From Ciona intestinalis (taxonomy: Eukaryota > Chordata > Ascidiacea > Phlebobranchia > Cionidae), in contig NC_020176.2 of assembly GCF_000224145.3 (NCBI RefSeq), forward strand, positions 1,852,867-1,916,866: 64,000 nt of DNA, written 5' to 3'. Positions 14,566 to 25,126 of this stretch are shown here, piece after piece (the stretch's first letter is position 1; every line of letters begins with the position of its first letter). The notes below the pieces were generated by a model. It was not told the origin of the DNA and did no database searches. It saw nothing but the letters and a program-made list of their open reading frames with translations. The position numbers were made by a program, and so were the translations under genes.

Positions 14566-15750
14566 CAATCAAGACATTCTGAATATTTCAGATAAACAAT
14601 TCTCTTTGTTCTCGTTCGTATTTCGCGTTTCTATCGTATGGAAAGTTCGAGATGTTTTCATATTACAAGTTAGATTTAAAACCAGTTTCAGCCTATTGAT
14701 GCTTGAATAGAAATGTTCGCCCAAATATTTAGTTTGCCCTTGTTGTTGTTACTTTAAATAACCTCCAATGTAGACACAGAAACGTGCCCATTTCCCCAAA
14801 AATATCTGGCTAGCAGATTTTTTTCTACAACCGTTACTGTAATGCAAACGACAAACTGCATGCGGCTCTGATTATTTAAATACACTGCGAAACCGCAATT
14901 GGCAATGTTAGGGAAAAGAAATCCCGGGAAGTAAGTATTTGAGGTATTTTCATTACACGCAGAAGATACCCGCTGCTACCATTTTGGCGTAAGCTATGCG
15001 TTCTAAAGCAAGACATTTGACGGTCGTTGTAAAAAACCCAATGGTCACTAAGGGTGGCTGTATAAATTGCCAATCATTCAGAAATAACAATTACTCACAT
15101 ATTTACATTTGTAAGATCTCATAAGGCATATGCGAAGTGTATACAATGGCTTAATAGTACGTCTATACTAACTTTGGTAGTCATTTTTCAATAAAGGAAG
15201 AAACGACATTCAGTTCTTAGCAGTTTTTAGCGTCCTGTTTTCTTTGATCTGAAGCAGAAGACACTATTGTTTTGGTTTGTGCACAGGATTTTCTCGCTGA
15301 AAGCTAAAAGTTTGCGAGGATAGGAAAAGTCGTTGCTTTTATGAATTCTGTCGCAATTTTTTTTTTTTTTATTAAACATAAGGGTAGAATAATACTATAG
15401 TCTCAATTAATTTGAAGAAAAATTATAATTGAAATAGCGACTTCATTTATGGTTGCCATGACCGCCATTAATGTGCCCATTATCGACCCAACAAAGTCGT
15501 TTTTTCTACAATGAATTGTCGATTTATATCTTTCTGCTGAATCTAAGTTGAGGTACTTTAGATGTACGCAAAACAACATTAATTGTTCGCAAATAACAGC
15601 AAACAAGAGTAATTTCGTCTAAAGCATTAATTGGGCTCGCTGTATTAATTTGAGTTACAAGTTGGGTACTTCTACTTGCGTTCTTATTTGGTAAAACAAT
15701 AATAAACTAAAACTTATCGTTTTGCAGATAAACTGCCGTAATACATTGCG
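14566..15750. other. Intergenic: PHF12 3' side and ankyrin-gene 5' side
   Basis: There is no convincing coding sequence. A block at 15161-15177 (GTCTATACTAACTTTGG) matches the terminus of the hAT-like element at 36274-37428 and may be a solo remnant. A good acceptor (CGTTTTGCAG) ends at 15727, leaving only 23 bases before the ankyrin ATG at 15751. The ankyrin gene therefore probably has a 5'-UTR intron or receives a spliced leader there. A T-run lies at about 15357-15371. Confidence 0.6.
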
Positions 15751-18700
15751 ATGCAGTCCTTTTTACAATCACAGTCAGTTATATCAAGTCTGTCTGATGA
15801 ATCTCTAGTTGTTCAAGCCATTTTTAATGGCGATGCTGAGGAACTGAAGTCCCTTATATACAACAAAGAGGATTTGAATTCGTTGGATGGTGAAAGACGC
15901 ACTCCACTTCATGCAGCTGCATATTTGGGTGATGTAGAGATTATAAACCTGCTTATTCTCAGTGGAGCCCGCATAAATGCTAAGGATTCCAGGTGGCTTA
16001 CACCACTGCATAGGGCCTGTGCATCTCGATCTGTAGAAGCGGTCAGCGCTCTATTGAAGCACCAAGCGGATGTAAATGCAAGGGATAAGTTATGGCAGTC
16101 ACCATTACATGTCGCTGCTGCAAATGATTCTGTTGCATGTGCGGAACTACTTATTCCACAACTGAGTAACCTCAACTTTTCAGATCGAGCTGGTCGCCAG
16201 GCGTTGCACCATGCAGCATTCAACGGTAACATTAATATAGTAAATATATTAATCAAACATGGAGCTAATGTTCAAGCTTATGACCGGCAAGAAAGAAGAG
16301 CGATTCACTGGGCCGCTTATATGGGTCACTCAGAAATCATAAAGGTTTTAGTTGCACATGGCGCTGAAATAAACTGTCGGGACAAAAAGTTTGGCGACAC
16401 CCCCATGCATGCAGCAGCTGCAGCTGGCCAGATATCTGCTGTAAAAATGCTCTTGGACCTTGATTTTGATATTAATGCTCAGAATAATCAAAAGTGTACT
16501 CCACTGCATCTGGCTTGTTTCAATGGTCAGGATGTGGTTGTTCATGAATTACTCGAAGCTGGGGCTGATCACAGTATCATAAATAACAAAGGGTGCACAC
16601 CATTACACCATGCTGCAGCATCCACACATGGTGCACTGTGTTTAGAACTTCTGGTAAATCATGGGGCAAATGTAAACGTTCTTAGTAATGATGGCCAAAC
16701 TCCATTACATATGACTGCTGTCCACGGTAGGTTTACACGATCACAAACCTTGTTGCACAGTGGATCACGAGTTGATTATGTGGACAAAAAGGGTTTTACA
16801 GCTCTTCATGTTGCTGCAAGACATGGACATGAACTGTTGGTTACTACTTTATTAGAAGCAGGTTCGGAGCCAGGAAAGCATGGAACAAGTGGTAAAACTG
16901 CTCTGCACTTAGCTTCTTTGTATGGTCATGTAAATTGCTGCAAGAAGTTGCTTGCTGCATATGCATCGGACGCAAGTGATTTTTCATTTGAAGAAGTAAT
17001 TGGTTTTTGTGACAGAAATGGAAGATCTGCTCTTCACTACGCAGCATGTGGAGGCTCATTGGAATGTGTTGATGTCTTTCTTTCTTACATAAATGTGATA
17101 CCCTTGCTTCTTAAGGTTGACAACTGTGGAAGAACTCCTTTGCATTATGCTCTCAGCTCCGCAAGAAAGGATTGTGCCCGCCGACTTATCACCACTCTAC
17201 TCCAAAGAGCAGAAATACCCAAGGATTTTAATGATGCAGACCATGATAAAAGAACACTTCTACATCATGCTGCAGCATCTGATGCAAACGCTGGGTGTGT
17301 GGAACTTCTTTTGGAACAGAAGGTCAATGTGTTTGCAATGGACAAAGTTGGATACACACCATTGCATTACGCAGCAGCATGTGGCCATGATACTGTTGTA
17401 AGGTTATTGGTAGATGCGAACAGTGATATCCTACCTCGCACCCATGAAGCTGGTGCTAGTGTTCCTTCACCATTACACTTGGCTACATACAATGGCCATG
17501 TTAATGTGACAGAGTTTTTGTCTGAGTATTTGCTGGATTTGGACAACAAGGATTCTCAGGATAGAACAGCGATGGATCTTGCAGCATTTCAAGGAAACAT
17601 AGAATGCATGCAAGCACTGCTGGTACAGGGAGCAAAAATAGCACAAACTAATTCTAGGAACAATTTCTCTCCGTTACATGCTGCTGCTTGCAATGGCCAT
17701 ACAAATTGCATGCAGCTGTTGATAGATAGTGCTATGAGGGACAGAGATATTCAGGAGAGCAACTCACTGAGCCGATTTATAAATGCTCGAGATGCGAATA
17801 AGTGTACACCATTGATGTATGCAGTTACAAACGGTCACCTTACATCTGTTGACTTCCTTTTGTCTCGAAATGCCCAAGTTTGGCCCGTGGATAAATTTGG
17901 TTGCACAGCATTGCATAGAGGTTCCATTATTGGCCATGAAGACATAGTCAAAAGTATTCTGCATTACTCCAAACAGCAACTTGCTCGTTCTAGATTTAAC
18001 ACTGGTTCAGCACACAAGTCGAATGTTGACGTTATGGCTTCGGTTATTTCAAGGACACACAACGGTCGTACACCTCTACACTTCGCTGCTATGCGTGGGA
18101 ATGCAGCTATGTTAGAGACTCTTTTACAGGATGCACCCTCTGTTAATGCCATCGACAGGTACGGTTACACTCCATTACATTACTCTTGTTATCAAGGACA
18201 CGAACCTTGTGTGGATGCTTTGCTACTTCACGACTCATTCACCGAATTCGAAGGTTCGTCATTCAGTCCTCTTCACTGTGCTGTTTACAGAGATAACGAG
18301 GCGTGTGCTGATCGTTTGATAGAAACACTTGGTGACGACATTGTTCTACTTAAGGATGATAAAGGTTTAACTCCTCTGCACGCAAGTGTGTTAGGAGATT
18401 ATACAGATTGTTCTTTGTTTTTACTTTCCCACGGTTGTGACGTTGATGCAACAAATATGCAAGGACAGTCACCATTGATGTCAGCTGCATTTCTTGGTCA
18501 TGAAAGCTCCGTGGAAGTCTTGTTAAAGGCGAAATCGGACTGTGGCTTGGTGGACGTAGATAACAACAATTGCCTTCACCTTGCTTGCCTTCAAGAAAAC
18601 GAGTCGTGTGCCGTGCTTCTCCTTGAAAACATCGAAGATATAAACATCATTAACGCACAGAACAACTGTGGACAAACCCCACTGCACATAGCTGCTCGAA

Positions 18701-19041
18701 AGGGTCACTTATCCGCTGTTATCAAGTTACTGGAGAAAGGCGGGGCCGTGGAAGTAACTGATAACGATGGCTTTACCCCAGCACTTGCGTGTGCACCAAA
18801 CCCCAACGTTGCTGATTGTTTAGATATGATTATCTCAGTCATGCTCAAAATTCGAGAGCATTCGCGTGAGTCTGGTTCCTTCGACCTGGGCTCTATAAAG
18901 GAAAGTTTGGAACAGAGTCGTCAGAGTCAGGAATTCCAGACTCGCAGATCGCTGCATTTACAACGTTTGTCTTCCGAGAATAATCAGAAACTGATTATTC
19001 GGGGATCACGTGACGACGATAGCGACTCTGAAACTTACTGA
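15751..19041 (+). CDS. ANKRD28-like: Protein phosphatase 6 ankyrin-repeat regulatory subunit (ANKRD28/44/52 family)
   Basis: A single-exon frame of 1096 aa, close to the length of human ANKRD28/44/52. Ankyrin repeats (TPLHAAAYLGD, TPLHRACASRS, SPLHVAAAND and so on) run from about residue 15 to 1020, some 26-28 units. Stretches such as LLILSGARINAKDSRWLTPL and AIHWAAYMGHSEIIKVL track the PP6-ARS family repeat by repeat. The C-terminus ends DSDSETY, which is the family ending. The vertebrate proteins are scaffold subunits of PP6 holoenzymes with PPP6C and a SAPS subunit. PPP6C itself lies at 53171-54088. The vertebrate genes have many introns, so the intronless state is notable. One ancestral chordate form could stand for all three vertebrate paralogues, so I do not choose between them. 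Confidence 0.93.
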   Translation: MQSFLQSQSVISSLSDESLVVQAIFNGDAEELKSLIYNKEDLNSLDGERRTPLHAAAYLGDVEIINLLILSGARINAKDSRWLTPLHRACASRSVEAVSALLKHQADVNARDKLWQSPLHVAAANDSVACAELLIPQLSNLNFSDRAGRQALHHAAFNGNINIVNILIKHGANVQAYDRQERRAIHWAAYMGHSEIIKVLVAHGAEINCRDKKFGDTPMHAAAAAGQISAVKMLLDLDFDINAQNNQKCTPLHLACFNGQDVVVHELLEAGADHSIINNKGCTPLHHAAASTHGALCLELLVNHGANVNVLSNDGQTPLHMTAVHGRFTRSQTLLHSGSRVDYVDKKGFTALHVAARHGHELLVTTLLEAGSEPGKHGTSGKTALHLASLYGHVNCCKKLLAAYASDASDFSFEEVIGFCDRNGRSALHYAACGGSLECVDVFLSYINVIPLLLKVDNCGRTPLHYALSSARKDCARRLITTLLQRAEIPKDFNDADHDKRTLLHHAAASDANAGCVELLLEQKVNVFAMDKVGYTPLHYAAACGHDTVVRLLVDANSDILPRTHEAGASVPSPLHLATYNGHVNVTEFLSEYLLDLDNKDSQDRTAMDLAAFQGNIECMQALLVQGAKIAQTNSRNNFSPLHAAACNGHTNCMQLLIDSAMRDRDIQESNSLSRFINARDANKCTPLMYAVTNGHLTSVDFLLSRNAQVWPVDKFGCTALHRGSIIGHEDIVKSILHYSKQQLARSRFNTGSAHKSNVDVMASVISRTHNGRTPLHFAAMRGNAAMLETLLQDAPSVNAIDRYGYTPLHYSCYQGHEPCVDALLLHDSFTEFEGSSFSPLHCAVYRDNEACADRLIETLGDDIVLLKDDKGLTPLHASVLGDYTDCSLFLLSHGCDVDATNMQGQSPLMSAAFLGHESSVEVLLKAKSDCGLVDVDNNNCLHLACLQENESCAVLLLENIEDINIINAQNNCGQTPLHIAARKGHLSAVIKLLEKGGAVEVTDNDGFTPALACAPNPNVADCLDMIISVMLKIREHSRESGSFDLGSIKESLEQSRQSQEFQTRRSLHLQRLSSENNQKLIIRGSRDDDSDSETY

Positions 19042-19794
19042 AAATGAACTTATTTGCAGGCTTAAGTTCCACGATTTATAAACGCTTATGTACTCGCGTA
19101 ACGGCAAAATTTATAATTAATCTTAATTTCAAGCCTATTTTCGCTATATAGTTCAGTACCTGTTGCGAGTCTTGTTGTATTATGTGCGTCGCACCAGTGT
19201 TTTTATTTTCCCTAATTATAATTTTCGTATTGTGTTGCTGTTTGAACTATTATAAGCGGTGCTTATCAATGTATGGCGTTAAGCGGTGAAATCGTACTAT
19301 CACCAAACTTTCATTTCAAAATTTTATGATAATATGAACACATACTTCTATACATGGCTGTTTTTGCTGCCTTGAAACTATTACTATATAAGAATTTAAA
19401 GTAATTACAAATTTAAATATCTTGCTTTATTTGACTTAGATTTAATTCTTTGTCTGATTATACATGAATTGATGTATAACATGCGTTATTGTATAAGCAC
19501 ATTATTTACCGGCGTGAGCTTTTTGTTTGGAACTTTTCCCAATTTCTGGTATTACCAGATATATTCATTGTGCGTGTTAAACAGTCGGCTACCTTATATT
19601 TGAAACCGACTTATATTTAATTTACGATAGCGTATCGAATGATAATAGTTCAATATTTTCAATCTTTCAATTAAAAGTGATGCCGTTTCCGTATAATTGG
19701 TGATTTTTATGTCTGATTGGTGGTTAATTAGTAGCATATGGCGTATGGCATGTTATTGATATTGCAAAGCATATGGATACTGGTTTCAATGCTG

Positions 19795-20003
19795 TTAGCA
19801 CTGGGCGCATGTGTCCTTGGGCAATAAGACACTTAACGGTAATTGCTCGAATCCAGCGGTCATTAATATCCCAATTTGTCAGCCACACATAAAAATAAAT
19901 TCCTTAAAAAATCAACTCTTAAGCAAGCAAGAGGTGTAGAACTGTGGCACTCGTGTTATAACGCCTGTCGTTGTCCCGACACGCGAGGATAAACAGGTAA
20001 ATT
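19795..20003 (-). repeat. SINE-like dispersed repeat, inverted copy
   Basis: The core reads GCATGTGTCCTTGGGCAA, then GACACTTAACGGTAATTGCT, then GTCAGCCACACATAAAAAT, and ends with CACGCGAGGATAAACAGG. These are the reverse complements of the landmarks in the copies at 26464 and 45592. The family has no coding potential. It is probably a tRNA-related or composite SINE. Confidence 0.7.
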
Positions 20004-20010
20004 TCATTTA

Positions 20011-20195
20011 TATAGTACGGTTGGGGAGGATGGGACACCTTTTCGTATAGTTTTTTTATTTGGTAGTAAACAGAGAACACTCAATGAATTATAAAACTGC
20101 ATCTTCACGACTTCCACAGACTGTTGTTCATTGTTTAAAACACGATCAAGCTATTTGGATATTAGGTGTCCCATCTTCCCTCACTCTACTATATA
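20011..20195. mobile_element. MITE, GAAGATGGGAC family, near full length
   Basis: The element starts TATAGTACGGTTGGGGAGGA with TGGGACACCT following, and ends AGGTGTCCCATCTTCCCTC then ACTCTACTATATA. The ends are inverted repeats of about 30 bp. The interior has the family landmarks TTTGGTAGTAAAC and AAACACGATCAAGCTATTTG. At about 185 bp it is non-autonomous. Confidence 0.8.
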
Positions 20196-21289
20196 ATCGT
20201 CCGTAAAACATAGTTGAGTTGCTATCAGTAAATTAGCTTGGCTAATGGGGCATTCAATGCCTCTGATTAAAACTACTTCTAAACATAGGTAATAAGCAAT
20301 AAGTCAAAAGTTCATTTCTGAATATTAAAAAAAAGAGCGTGCTTTATGTATGACGTCACTGAAGTAAGTTGTAATTCGGATAATCGTGAGCTATATAAAC
20401 AGAACAAATGTTAAGAATTGAGTTTGAAACAACTAGCTTTTTCCACCCCTTTACTAATAACCACTACTTTTATTTATTCCCGGATTATTTATATTTGCCA
20501 AACAATACTAACATAACTGGTGTTTGGATTTGGTAATTTACGTTGCAAAAAAACAACACAAAATATTTTGTGTTTTTTTTTTTGCAAAACAAAAAACGGA
20601 AATGATTGTTACGTGCAAACTGCATTTTACCAACGATAATTCTTTTCAACCTGTAGCGTATATATCTGCTAGCGTACGTTGGAGAGTATACGTCAAGCAG
20701 ACATTTTTCTCTTGTAAATGCGGGACTGACGTTTTAACTGTCGAGGTTGGACAACCAATGTCGTCATACGTGGTTTAATGCATTTTTATGGAATTTTGTT
20801 TGTCGATATCGAAAGACAGCTTAAAATTTTCCTACAAATATGTACGAGTGTTTTTTATATACAGACGCCATCAATGGTTGAATTTATTTCACATAAGATT
20901 CTAAGTTATCAATTTTGAACTCGGTCAGTTACTAAAATGAGATATAGGAATTTAAGAATCTATACCCAAACCATAATCCACATCTGAGAAGTAGCTAAAG
21001 TCTGATTTCACGTTGGTTCTATAAATCCATTACAACTGAAATGCGCTCAGCAAAACGCGAACAAATAAGTCACGGAACATGTTTAAATAGCAATGCGTTG
21101 AAAAGGTCATATTTCGTTTTTTCGGGTGCTGAAGAAGCTGCCAATAAAAAAATGGAGGCGCCGGTTGTTTCAGGTTGCAAACATTAAAAATAACAGCATA
21201 TATACCAAACATCAACGAATTTGAACAAATTTGAAATAGTCGAATCGTTTTAGTTACTTGAAAAAACAGTTTTCCTAATAAAATATATA

Positions 21290-21481
21290 AACGAGTCTGT
21301 GTGGAAAGATTGGACACCTTTACAACGTGATATTCAAATATCCTGATCGTGTTTTAAACAAATAACAACGGTCGCAAAGATACGGTTTTGTAATTCTTTG
21401 AATGTTCCTTGTTTACTACCAAATGGAAAGAGAAAATAGAATGAAAAGCTGTCCCATATTTTCCCACCCAGCTACTATATA
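21290..21481. mobile_element. MITE, GAAGATGGGAC family
   Basis: The left end is GTGTGGAAAGATTGGACACC and the right end is CTGTCCCATATTTTCCCACC followed by ACTATATAG. Between them are AATATCCTGATCGTGTTTTA and TTTACTACCAAATGG, shared with the copies at 26783 and 38352. The ends have drifted more than in other copies. Confidence 0.7.
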
Positions 21482-23928
21482 GACAACACCCGACGTGGCG
21501 AGACGGAATTTTGAGGTAGTTAAAAATTGATAACAAGTTACCGAAGCATAAGTTTTAAGATTTGTTTTCAAAAATTGGTAAACAGCTAATAACCTTTAAC
21601 CTGTATATACAACTTTTTTTCGCTATTTGAACTTATCCGCTCTCTTTATTCCTGTATAAGTATAGAGTGTAGTATTTTGAAAACAGGTGCATTGTAAACA
21701 GGTTTGAGATTTTAGGGGAAGTGTAAGGTTATGTGAGGATAAACCACTACCTTGTACCCGATGTTTATACCTTTCCCCATTGAATTTCGAGAAGCTGGAT
21801 TTGGCAAAACATCAGCGTGCTACTTGCTTCGAACCGCGAAGCGTAAAAATTCGCTGGCGCGCAAGCTGACCCCGAAATCAAACAGAACACATTGTCTTGC
21901 CTTTCCTTGAGCAACCAGTGCGTACAGCGTTCTCGTTTATCGAGTAATTGAAAAATTATGAAGGCTAATATTTGATGGGCCAGCCACTGTGCAGTTTATT
22001 GTATGGTGCACAGTCGCAGCAGCATTTCTAACTGCCTGGGGGTAACATGAGGGAAAAGGTGCCTTTCTTGCATTTTAGACTTGTACGTCGGAACTATTTA
22101 AACAAATAGTCGTATTGTGTTGCTGTCGCATGAAAAAGAGTTTTTTTTAATAGTGTGGCGCAGTAAGTGCTCGCGGTAAAAGTGGTTGGTGATCCCAGAG
22201 TGTTAAGACGTGCCAATTTGTAAAATGAGTGGCTTGGAATTCCTTTCCATGTTAGCGTTGCCGACCTTTCGGCTAAATAAATTCGCGGCTCATAGATTGT
22301 CTAATACGCTGGCGACGTCAGACAGAGCTGAAAGTTATGTCAGTACGTAACAATGTGCGGAACGAGACCGTGGCGAACTTACGCTGCTGTGGAACAGTTT
22401 CCAAGATATAGTTTGTAGAAAGCACTGTCACAGAACTATTTCTAAACCAGAATATTCGGGTTTAGTCAGAAAGATTTATGCGATTATTAACTTTTGTAAA
22501 AATATTTAAATTTTTAATAAATTACCGTATTTGGCGTGAACTTTGTCGAAATATGTAAAGCAGGATCGGCTCAAAGTTATATGTTGTGGTCTAAGTGTAG
22601 TAACATGTCTCCGTAAATATATTCCAGAAAGTGTATTGTTGCTGCCGGATGTTTACATTGATAATCAAATACCTTATATAGAAAGTCACTTAAATATTTG
22701 TTATTTGCTGTCTATTCTGTGTTGGCATGTTTACATGCGGCGTTCGAAAACAAACCATTTATAAAAAACAAACGGTGCGTTACACTGTTATTAGTACGTC
22801 GCTTTTTATGAGAGTGATTAGAATGCTTGAATAGAGACTCAAAGAACTTGACAGTTTGTCACCTTAAACAGTTCTTTAAAAATAAATAATATCACCGCAC
22901 AAATTTTTGTTTAACAAAGCTGAATCAACAAAACGTATGCGAGGGTTTATCGCGTGAGCGTTTATGAGTTGCTGTGCCCGCAGCGAATTCCTGGTTTTGC
23001 AAACAACAAAATCTCGATTGTCGTTTTTCTCCAAAAGCGGCTTTGTAAAATATTTTAAACTATCTTTACAAAGCGTGCTTGTTTTTTATGGTGTTGATAT
23101 GTCAGTTATTTAAATAGTAGGGCTCCAATAGACCTGGCGGCAATTTCAAAAGCGCTTGTAATAAAACCATCAAAATTATATGACAGAAAATGATATGTAG
23201 ACCTACAGTTGAAAAAAGCAGAGGAAACAAAAAAAAACAAAACGCCGACGCGCCAGTTGCTATAAATAGTGTTGGAATGTTTTCTATTTGTATTTTATTG
23301 TTTGTTAGCGAAACTTTTTCGATTATTGATAACTGGTTTAAAGCAGATAAAACTGGAAATGATGGATGGAACATGTGACCTTACCCGATCACGTGATACC
23401 ATTTAGGTTTAACAAATGTTCACGCATGTCGAGCATCCACCTATATAAATATATCTCTACAGCTGCATATGTCACTGTATTTAATCATAGGATATTCCTG
23501 GCACTGGTTGTAAGAAGTAACATGATTAAGATGCAAATACATAATTTCATAACTTTTTATTTTTTTAGATAAAAGTTTATGTTATAGTTGCCGGTATACT
23601 TTGTATTTTGTAAAGGTTACTGGTTTAAATTCGTTCGATTTTTTTTATCTTTCTGCGAAGCATAGAATTCGACGTCAGATGATCGAACGGGTCAATCAAT
23701 CTTACGAGCGAACTAAATATTTACCGTTGTACAATATTTACTTGAGTGTCCACATGTGCTGTACAAAAATTCAGTCGTAAATTCTGTAGCAGGGAAGCGA
23801 TCCCATTACAACTAACTGTTAGTATAGACCTCGTACAGTATGTTTCATTTGCTATACGCATGATGTAACCATATTATTACTTTGTATAATAAAGAACTGT
23901 GGGCTAAGATGGGATACCGTTGTCACCT

Positions 23929-25126
23929 AAATTCCAGCAACGCAATTTAGAGAATGCAGTTACCTAATTTTGTATTTTTTTGTTTACTACCAAACGGGTT
24001 GAGAAAATAAAATAAAAACAATTCCTATTTCACCCCCACCCTACTATATTGTTAATGCATTTGTTTTTCCATGTTCTACACTTTCTTTTTATGTAAAATT
24101 TAATTAATTTCACTAATACTTCATTTCAGCTTTATAGTTATGCGTACAGATTATTTGGCAATCTAATACGAGTTTTTTGTTGAAGTCTTTGTACTGCCAC
24201 CCACGTTTCTTTGAATATATCTTTGTTTTTGGTGAAACGAACCATGTTCAGATCAACGACGACGAATCACATTAGATTGATGGTGGTTGGCCAGGAAGGC
24301 GTAGGAAAATCAGGTTTGCAATCGTGTTGTCATAAAATATTTATCTTATGTTTAATTTCGATGGTAGTGACAGTAGTGCAGCCGCAGCTCACATACAAAG
24401 TTGTACAATTGATATATAAGAGGGTGGGGTAAGATGGGACTTGGGGTGAAAAAACATTATTTTGGTTTGGCTATCGGTTTGATGAAAAACAAATAAAAAC
24501 AATACAGGATTATTTTACAGGATTTTCTTACGACTGTATAAAGCGCGCGCCAAAGTTAATTACTATTATTAATTATTAAACGTGTTGGAATATGGGAGAT
24601 ATAGATATATATAATTTTTTTTGGGCAAGCACGTTTTTTTTATTTTATGGTGTAGTAGGGCAATGTAAGAAGGGGTATGTTTTTATTATTTTTTCTCGTC
24701 TTGGCAGTGAACAAAAAGTATTTACAGAATCATATAACTGTACGCGACTCCATAAATGAACGTGCTGGATAATTGTTAAAATTACGTTTCGAAATTGTGG
24801 CTTTTAGGTTCTAACGATATCCTATCTTACCCCACAGTAATATTTGTGGTTTGGACCAGAAGTATTTTAAATTCAAACCAATGAAATGTTCAAACGATTT
24901 TCGTTACTCGTTCGTAAGCGAAACGTTTTGGTGGCCCAGACACAGCGAACATGACACCTAAAGGTCAAACGCTATAGCTTAGTTGACACAACTTTTCTTA
25001 GTGCGGGTATATGTGTGTGGAATGATTTTCGTTTCATTACTACATTTTAACGCAATGTAAGTTTTAAAATACATGATATCATTTTTTGTATAAACTCTAA
25101 CTTACATATATATGGTTTTAGTATCA
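23929..25126. repeat. Duplicated block, copy 1 (contains GTPase exon 1)
   Basis: The 1.2 kb from CTAAATTCCAGCAACGC to GTTTTAGTATCA is repeated at 25177-26374. The copies differ only by scattered single-base changes and homopolymer length differences (for example CTTATGTTT against CTAATGTTT). The intervening sequence is exactly 50 Ns. The block carries the P-loop exon of the small GTPase and a second MITE-like segment (about 24417-24838). Identity this high across a scaffold join points to two alleles left unmerged in the assembly. Confidence 0.9.

Larger units (their letters stand above)
19042..24243. other. Intergenic, 5.2 kb, repeat-bearing
   Basis: There is no recognisable gene. The region holds an inverted SINE-like copy (about 19795-20003), MITEs at 20011-20195 and 21290-21481, and a MITE at about 23889-24047 that runs into the duplicated block. 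GTTAGTATAGACC near 23818 resembles the terminus of the 36274 hAT-like element. The open frames at 20524-20778, 22543-22764 and 23190-23572 have low-complexity or unstructured translations and no splice partners. A pyrimidine-rich acceptor (TTTCATTTCAG, ending about 24129) could start the 5' UTR exon of the small GTPase. Confidence 0.55.

Noticed and set aside
20524..20778. Open frame of 84 codons
   Set aside because: Its start is not a canonical ATG, the translation has no domain, and it lies in AT-rich DNA with no splice partners.
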